5,395 nt of DNA, taken from positions 1 through 5,395 of the forward strand of contig JAHFHB010000150.1 of assembly GCA_023247135.1 (NCBI GenBank), given 5' to 3'. The notes beneath the pieces are model-generated. The model ran no database searches and was not told where the DNA came from. It saw only the letters and a program-made list of their open reading frames with translations. Shown here in pieces: positions 1-5,395 of the stretch; position 1 is the stretch's first letter, and each line of letters opens with the position of its first letter. Origin of the DNA: Candidatus Omnitrophota bacterium. GTDB lineage: Bacteria > Omnitrophota > Omnitrophia > Omnitrophales > Aquincolibacteriaceae. The position numbers and the translations under genes are program-made.

Positions 1-3000
1 CTTACGGCGAGCAACTGGGGATTGCGAAATCGAAGATTCCTTTGCGGGCCCAGTTGTTTGCGGAAAGAGTTCTAAAACCCTTGCTTTGGAGCCCGGGTGA
101 TTATACGGCCGCGGCCAAAGCGGTGCTTGCCGGCGCAGAAGGGCAGGCGGTGCCTGCTTTGAATACCGGCGATTTTGCTCAGGCCCTTGCCGAGGTTCTG
201 GATCGCTATGAAGATCTTGTCAGTCCGATTGCTTCGGCGCATGAGCGGCTTTTGAAGCGCTTGGGAATGCCGGTTTCCGCTTACGACGGCAAGTGGATTG
301 ATCCCGTGAGTTTCATGCGGTCTGTACGTTTGGGCACGCCGCTGTCCGATGATTATGAAAGTAGCTTTTTGGCGCTGCGCAATGCCAGTCCGGCCATGCA
401 GGCGGCTTATTGGGCAGCGCAATATCTTCCGGCCCAGTACGGCGTCGAATGGCCTGCCATCGGTTTTGCCAGCGCGGTTGAAAATGATGCGGCCTCGCTT
501 ATGTTTGCCGCGGAGCAAACCCTGCAGAGTCCGGCGGCACAGGTTCTCACCGATATTCAAGCCGATCCCTGGCTTAACAGGCTTGCGGCTTGGGACAATG
601 CCAAGAATCCGGCGGAGCCTGTGTGGAATACGCGGCGTGTCGAAGAGCCGGCGGGAAACGCGGCTCTTCAACCAGAACTGCGTGGAACCCAAAATGTCCT
701 TTACGAAATTTACACGCTCAACGGCTTGCATGGGCCGAAAAGCCGTGAGGCCGTGGCGCAGAAACTTTATGATACCAACGCGCTCCTGAAACCCGGCGGC
801 TATCTTGTCGTGATGCTGCCGCCCAATAAAGGGTTGAGCGAAGATGGCATCGAACAGATTGAGGCCCATTACGGTTTTGAGCGCGTCGAAGAGGGCATCG
901 CGTTTAACGAGCTTTCACCGGAATACCGCACCCGGGAGATCGCGCAGCCGCAGGCGGATCCGGATCAGGTGGTTAAAGCCGATGACATTCTGCAGAGCCA
1001 AAAATTTTACGTACTGATTCTGCGTAAAACCGGCGAGATTGCCGTGGACAAGGCGTACCTGCCCAAGAATCAGCTGGACCTCAAGACTTTTGACGCGCCG
1101 CCCCGGGATCTTGAGGGGCAAGTGATGAAAAGCCGCCCTGCGGACGACCAGGTTCAACTTAAAGCCCACCCGCGAATTCAAGATATTGTCAAAAACTTAA
1201 CCCCCAAACACCGCCGGCCCGTCGAGCCGCAGCCGCGCGCCGGGCATGCGGCCAAAAAAAATCCGGTGCAGCACATCCGTGTGGATCACAGAAAAAGTGA
1301 TGAACGCGATTACCCCAATATTGTGTCTAACCTGGCGCTGCTGCGGAAGTACCGGGCGCTCTTGCTTCAGACCGAAACGGGTTTGACGGAAACGGCAAAA
1401 CGCAGCCGTTTACGCAGCCTGTTGAACCGGACCTCAGCGCCTCAAACAGACCGCGATTTGCACGGCCGCGAAAAAATCAATGCGGTCTGGACAGAGGCAC
1501 AGCCGCATTGGTGGATTGCGGATCTCGAACCGCAAAACAATCAATGGCCCAAGGTGGAAGTGATTCTCTCATCCGCTGACCCCTACTCAGGGTTCAGCGT
1601 GGCCCTGTCCGGAGGTCTTGTGAAGGCCGTGTGGGCACTCAAGCTGGATGGCCGGGGACACATTGTTTACAGCGAACCGCGGCGGCTCCTGAAGTCTGAT
1701 TTTCTTTTGACCGGAAAAAGTTTTGAGCTTTTAAAGCAAGAGCAGGGCTCTCTGTATTCGCCCGAACCCGACCTGCCGGCCATTTTCATGCGGCGGCGCA
1801 CCGTGTACCTGCCGGTTTTTGACGCCATCCGCGATCTCGAGAGTATTTATCCGGCGCTGGCCCGCTACCCGGAACTTGAAACCTGGTTCACAGACGGCGT
1901 GTGGCAAAGCCTTGAAAGCCTGATTTACCAGGACCCCGATGATGATGAGTTCAATGCGCTGTTTCAACCGTTTGTTGAAAACCGCGAGCTTGTCCTGAAG
2001 CTGCGTGCGCAATGGCAAAATGCGGAAAAAATCGAAGTGGAAGATGCGGAGCGTCTTTTTCAACTGCGGCGTTTGGTGCGTAACCTGCGCACGGTGACGC
2101 AGCTTTGGGGCGGGCCCACGTTCGGCCGCGGCCAGCCGCGCACGCGGAGGAGCGCGTTTGGCAGCTCGCAGACGGAAGCCAAGGCGCACGGGGTGACGCT
2201 GCACGCCAACCCCTCTTTTATGTCGGCGCTGGCCGGAGCCAAATACGTCCAGCATCTTCTGGCGCAGAATGACGGCAAGCTGGTCATGGCGGATCTCGCG
2301 GCCGGCAGCGGCGCGCTCACGCGGGCTCTGGATAAACTGGATGTCAAGGCGCCGGACGCTGATTTTCAATATACCGAGCTCGACCTTAGTCTTGAGTATC
2401 TGAATCAAAAACGGCCCAAGCGGTTTGAGGATGCGCCTGGCCGCTACTACAGACGAGTGCTGGGTTCGGTGACGGCATTGCCTGCGGACCAGGGTTTTAT
2501 AAACGACCGGTTTGATCTCTTGACCGGATTTTTCATCATGGATTTTCTGAGTGAAGAAGAATCGCGCGCCATGTTTGCCGAAATGAACCGCGTGCTCAAG
2601 ACCAAGACAGGCGGAGAAGCGCTTTTGACCTTGCCGCAGTCTTGGCGACTCACAGAGGATTATGTCAAGGCTTTGAAACTTATGGGGTTTGAGATCGAGG
2701 TGGCGCCCATGCGGGCCGCGCATACGGCGACGGACGCATGGATCAAGTCCATTAAAGAGTCTTACGGCAATACTGAGGGAGGCAACGAAATTGCCGAAGA
2801 AGTGCGCCGCATGAAGTCAAAACAGTTTTCCGTCCTGAGGATTAAAAAGGTCGAGGATTTCTCAAAGAATTTCAGCAGCGTGCCGCTGGAGCTTTTCAAA
2901 CTTGAAAAAACCGATACGGGCCAGCGCGGTAAAACAACGGGGGATAAGCCGTTTGATTTCGGGCCGCAGGCCACGTACCGCTGGCTGGAAGTTTTAAGGT

Positions 3001-5395
3001 GGGTCGTTCAGGATTGGCAGCCTGAAGATATGCGGGCTTATGATCCGGCGGCCCAGACCGTCACGCGTGAAGAAATCACCGCGCAGCTTTTTCCTGAAAT
3101 CGAAACGGAACAGGCTCTGGAAAAACTGCATGACTTGCGCGCTATTTTTTCCTCGGCGCAGGAAAACGGCAATGATTACGAAAAAATTGCGGATTTTTAT
3201 ACGTACTGGAAAGCGGGTTTCCAGCAATTCCGGCGCGACGATGTGGAACGCCTGGCCCAACTCTACCGGCGCGGCCCGCCGAGAAACGGCCATCCGCCAA
3301 ACCTGATTTCTTTCCAGGACTTACTGCGCAAACTCGAGAGCCGCGCCGATTATTTTGCCGGCCTCAATGCCGGACGCAGCGTGGAAACGTATGAGCATTT
3401 TGAGCGCAACCAGACTCTTGAAAAGCAGATTCGTGAAAGAATCACCGAACTGCGCGGTTTTTTGGAGCCGTTTTCCCAGGCCCACGTCCTGGCGGCTCTG
3501 GCCATTCCTGAAAACCAAAGAGGCCTTTATGGATTTTACGAGCAGTTTGGTGCGCTGCAAAACGGCGGTTCTACGGAGGCGGTTTGGAGTCCCCGGCTGA
3601 TCGCAGGTCTCGACTGGTTTTTCAAAAAAATTCACAAGCCCGGCGACAACGCCGTGGCTGCCATGCTTGAAAATCCGCCGGAGTTGCCCGAAGTGCCTGC
3701 TGTTTTTCAAACACCCTCTGCTCCTTCTGCATTGCCGAGCCCGCCCGAAGCGCCGCCGGCACCTCCTGCCCCTGTCGTGCCCATGGCAGACACTGAAATG
3801 GAAAGTAAAATCCCTGAGCTTTATCAACAAGCCCTGGAAGCCTGGGTGAAGGACCCGAGAACACTCTCTGAAGAAAGCCGGCTTTACCTGCGCATGGGGC
3901 AGGCCCCGCCGGTCGAGAAACTACTGGCCCGTTTGCAAAATCTGCCCACTGGACTTACGACCGGACTGGATTTTAAGCGGGATGGCTTTCTGGACCGCGC
4001 TTTCCGAAGTTACTACGAGCGCCAAGTCGGATTGAGTCAGCTTCAGCTGGCATGGACAGCCTGGATGCAAAGCCGGGTGACTGCCGTCGAAAATATGTCG
4101 CCGCTGGTGGTCACGGCGCTGCGGCAGCCTGTGTTTCACGTGCGGCAGGGAAAAGATTTTTTTATGCCGTATGACGTGGCGACAAAATTACAAGACGGCG
4201 GTTTTCATGAGCTGCATTTAAGTTTAACGGGAGCTTCCGCTGACGCGGAGGCCCGCCGCCGGTATCTGGCCGACATTGAAAAAAGTTTTCTGGCTTTGCA
4301 AGCGCAGTACCCGAAATTGAAAAGCTCCCGGCTTGTCCTCCACATTCTGGATCCTGCCTTGGGGACTCATGCGAGTATTCGGTTTCTAGATCATCCCAGA
4401 ATTCGCGTGGCTGTAGAACCAGCCAGCCCGCAGCAGGCTTTTTTTGAGGAAGCCTTTGAAAAACTAAGCTCCGCAGGGCTTTCTGCCGGCGATTTAGCCG
4501 GCGTGAGAACCCGCCTGCGCATTTCAGAAGAATTTATCCGGCTGAGTTACCGCGCGTCCATGTTTCCCAACAAAATGCAGGTTGCCATGCGCGCGCACTC
4601 GATGTCGGAAACGGATCAGGATGGGGTGAACAAAAAGCTTACGCGCTGGACCGAGCGTTTGCTGGAACAGCGGGAGGAGTTCTGGACCCTGTTCTTCGGA
4701 GGGACTCTGACTCCTAAAATGCTGCAAGCCAGTTTTGAGCAATGGAAAAAAGATCTCGAGAAGCATTTCCGGGTTTTCCGTAAAGACTATCCCGATGGCT
4801 GGAAAGAAGCTGAGGAGGAAACCCGCCGATTTTTCCCCCGCATTTATAACACCGAAAGCGAGAAGTACACCGATGCCAGCACAGAAAAAAGAATGGTCAT
4901 TGTTTCTCAAAACAATCCGTTCTTTTTTGGGCAGTATGCGGCGGATATTCCTGCTGCCAGGCCTGCGGAGGTGCCCCCGGTGTCGGCCGGAGAGTTTTAC
5001 ACCCTGCCGCTGGAAAGGAATCAAAGCCTCAGAATTTCAAAAGCTGATTACGCTGCGCTTGAAGTGGATGAGCTCACGCCTGCAAAAGTTTTTTACGCTG
5101 TGATTTTCCGCGGCGTGAATGCCGTTTTGCAGTCCCCGCTGACCCCCGGTGACATGAAAGAGAAGTATGCCATGAACCAGCTGGTGGATTTTAAATCTTT
5201 GACGGCTTATTGGGGTACCGCGGAGGGGCGCAAGGAGTTCCCGTATCTTGAACCGCTTTTCAATTCAGCCGAATCGGGCTTTCTTATTGAACATTACCTG
5301 AAACGCGCCTGGCTGCAATACAACGCGCTTGCCGCCGCGACTCTCCTGCATGCATCGATCGCGAACACTGCCGGGATTCTACTCTCGGATTCTCA
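1..5395 (+). CDS. Partial giant multidomain protein with two methyltransferase-fold domains (both ends outside window)
   Basis: One frame (first full codon 3-5, last full codon 5391-5393) is open for 1,797 codons without a stop. The first in-frame ATG is near 267, but coding-like sequence runs upstream of it to the window edge and no convincing ribosome binding site precedes it, so the start is probably upstream. Codon choice supports the frame: TTA, CTA and TCA are scarce, and GCG, CCG, CTG and TTG are common. In order the protein has a helical segment, a degenerate methyltransferase-like domain (about 140-345), an unassigned region (422-700), a methyltransferase domain with a clear SAM-binding motif (730-952), a helical aromatic-rich region (953-1224), a Pro-rich linker (1225-1260) and a large unassigned C-terminal part. 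I see no signal peptide (the N-terminus is missing) and no convincing membrane span, so a cytoplasmic location is possible but unproven. The overall role and exact family are not recognised. Its size and composition recall giant proteins of Omnitrophota-like bacteria, which is an inference only. Confidence 0.9.
3..419 (+). other. Unassigned N-terminal helical segment of the giant CDS
   Basis: This is residues 1 to about 139 as seen; the true start of the protein is upstream. It is rich in Ala, Leu and charged residues with the spacing of amphipathic helices, for example around FAQALAEVLDRYEDLV (near 58-73) and the following AHERLLKRLG. I recognise no domain. It may be the tail of a domain that starts outside the window, or a helical cap on the methyltransferase-like domain that follows. 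Confidence 0.4.
420..1040 (+). other. Degenerate methyltransferase-like domain lacking the SAM-binding motif, internal to the giant CDS
   Basis: This is residues about 140-346. The C-terminal half reads as a class I methyltransferase: the strand NVLYEIYTL (231-239) sits where motif IV belongs, and LLKPGGYLVVMLP (261-273) is a textbook LKPGG turn plus strand 5. It is followed by LSED (278-281), GFE (291-293) and the terminal strand KFYVLILRK (334-342). The second methyltransferase domain has the same order: LTED, GFE and FSVLRIKK. In the N-terminal half, around residues 150-215, no GxGxG-like loop is visible. The likeliest positional equivalent is the stretch AIGFASAVENDAAS, which lacks the needed glycines. 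The domain therefore probably does not bind SAM in the usual way and may be a pseudo-enzyme, partner or scaffold. The N-terminal boundary is approximate. Confidence 0.55.
1203..2189 (+). other. Unassigned region between the two methyltransferase-fold domains
   Basis: This is residues about 401-729. It opens with a basic and proline-containing linker (401-421, including RRPVEPQPRAGHAAKKN). Next come a helical, Arg/Leu-rich stretch (about 445-480) and a strand-rich part around KVEVILSSADPYSGFSVALS (about 518-537). Further helices follow, with an acidic DPDDDE patch at 644-649. The region ends in a Gly/Arg/Ser-rich, probably flexible linker (701-729, including GGPTFGRGQPRTRRSAFGSS) directly before the second methyltransferase. 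I cannot assign the region to a known family. Confidence 0.45.
2190..2861 (+). other. Class I SAM-dependent methyltransferase domain (Methyltransf_11-like), internal to the giant CDS
   Basis: This is residues about 730-953 of the giant protein. Motif I, VMADLAAGSG (761-770), is the classic strand plus glycine-rich loop that holds S-adenosylmethionine. YTELDLS (790-796) ends the second strand, where an acidic residue (E792 or D794) would contact the ribose hydroxyls. GSVTALP (near 821-827) matches the segment before strand 4 in Methyltransf_11-type enzymes. FDLLTGFFIMDFL (837-849) is the motif IV strand. MNRVLKTKTGGEALLTLP (861-878) matches the helix, turn and strand usually written as LKPGG. 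The domain closes with a GFE segment (895-897) and the terminal strand FSVLRIKK (942-949). The length of about 220 residues is normal for the fold. All core motifs are present, so catalysis is plausible. The substrate cannot be told from the sequence: I see no NPPY-type nucleic acid motif. Confidence 0.8.
2862..3674 (+). other. Unassigned mostly helical, aromatic-rich region of the giant CDS
   Basis: This is residues about 954-1224, between the second methyltransferase and the Pro-rich linker. It has many Trp, Tyr and Phe residues, as in YRWLEVLRWVVQDWQ and FYTYWKAGFQQF, and several amphipathic charged stretches such as the part near LEKQIRERITELRGFLE. This pattern fits a helical bundle or an interaction domain. 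No catalytic motif is recognisable and no function is proposed. Confidence 0.4.
3675..3782 (+). other. Proline-rich interdomain linker in the giant CDS
   Basis: This is residues 1225-1260. It is dominated by Pro with Ala, Ser, Glu and Val, including PSPPEAPPAPPAPVVP, which is typical of extended flexible linkers between folded modules. The encoding DNA is a run of CCN and GCN codons and is locally repetitive. It ends just before MADTEMESK, where a charged helical segment begins, so it marks a module boundary about two-thirds of the way through the window. Confidence 0.75.
3783..5393 (+). other. Unassigned C-terminal portion of the giant CDS, continuing past the window
   Basis: This is residues 1261-1797. 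It begins with helices (about 1261-1365). An alternating strand and helix section follows (about 1368-1490), with strands near LVVTALRQPVFHV and SSRLVLHILD and the segment HPRIRVAVEPASPQQAFFEEAF. A strongly charged helical section comes next (about 1540-1620), with many Lys, Glu, Arg and Trp residues. After the strand MVIVSQNN there is a short Pro/Ala/Val-rich linker (near 1648-1664), then more mixed sequence including FYAVIFRGVNAVL. The alpha/beta section has no motif that I can tie to a family. The last visible stretch is moderately hydrophobic but contains His and Asn and is not a convincing membrane segment. Confidence 0.4.

Noticed and set aside
267..269. The first in-frame ATG as a possible translation start.
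   Set aside because: There is no convincing Shine-Dalgarno sequence at the right distance, and the frame is open and codon-biased upstream to the window edge.
349..789. A 146-codon plus-strand open frame in another phase.
   Set aside because: It is Arg/Pro-rich, typical of an out-of-frame reading of GC-rich coding DNA, and it overlaps the real frame completely.
72..869. A 265-codon minus-strand open frame.
   Set aside because: It is the same in-register shadow: its stop is the complement of the sense CTA at 72, and it lies opposite the LKPGG-containing domain. The product is very basic and has no recognisable motif.
1932..1949. An acidic DPDDDE patch resembling a calcium-binding loop.
   Set aside because: It lacks the glycine and spacing of an EF-hand or RTX-type loop, and there is no second copy nearby.
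1731..2723. A 330-codon minus-strand open frame, the longest stop-bounded frame in the window.
   Set aside because: It is in exact codon register with the sense gene and exists because TTA, CTA and TCA are rare there. Its translation is rich in Arg, His and Gln without domain-like patterns, and it lies opposite the clear methyltransferase motifs.
4485..4503. Two GCCGGC hexamers about 6 bases apart that could pair as a hairpin.
   Set aside because: They encode ordinary residues (the SAGDLAGV segment) inside the gene, the stem is short and no T-tract follows, so this is not a terminator.
4735..5103. A 122-codon plus-strand open frame in another phase.
   Set aside because: It is a basic, low-information translation fully inside the giant gene, whose own frame is continuous and domain-like here.
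5325..5393. A moderately hydrophobic stretch at the window end that might be a membrane segment.
   Set aside because: It contains His and Asn and many small residues, and it fits a buried amphipathic helix as well as a membrane span. The sequence beyond is not available.

Overview
The window lies wholly inside one very long protein-coding gene on the + strand. One reading frame, with codons starting at position 3 and every third base after it, stays open from edge to edge. It gives 1,797 consecutive residues with no stop, and neither the start nor the end of the gene is present. All other open frames, on both strands, are explained as shadows of this one. I found no intergenic space, RNA gene, promoter, terminator, mobile element or CRISPR array. 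Residue numbers below are window-relative: residue 1 is the codon at 3-5.

Layout of the protein. Residues 1 to about 135 are a helical, unassigned segment. Residues about 140-345 look like a degenerate class I (Rossmann-fold) SAM-dependent methyltransferase: the C-terminal half is recognisable, but the glycine-rich SAM-binding loop is absent. A basic/proline linker (about 401-421) leads to an unassigned mixed region (about 422-700). A Gly/Arg-rich linker (about 701-729) then leads to a second methyltransferase domain (about 730-952) that keeps the SAM-binding motif and looks intact. Residues about 953-1224 are mostly helical and rich in aromatic residues. A proline-rich linker (1225-1260) separates them from a large C-terminal part (1261-1797) with an alpha/beta section, a charged helical section and further unassigned sequence running off the window.

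Organism. The moderately GC-rich, intron-free coding and the size of the frame suggest a bacterium. A giant, mostly unannotated protein containing methyltransferase-type domains resembles the very large proteins reported from Candidatus Omnitrophota (formerly OP3) and related uncultivated lineages. This assignment is an inference from style, not a sequence match. The protein's function is unknown. The best-supported activity is a SAM-dependent methyl transfer by the second methyltransferase domain, with the first perhaps serving a structural, regulatory or dimer-partner role.
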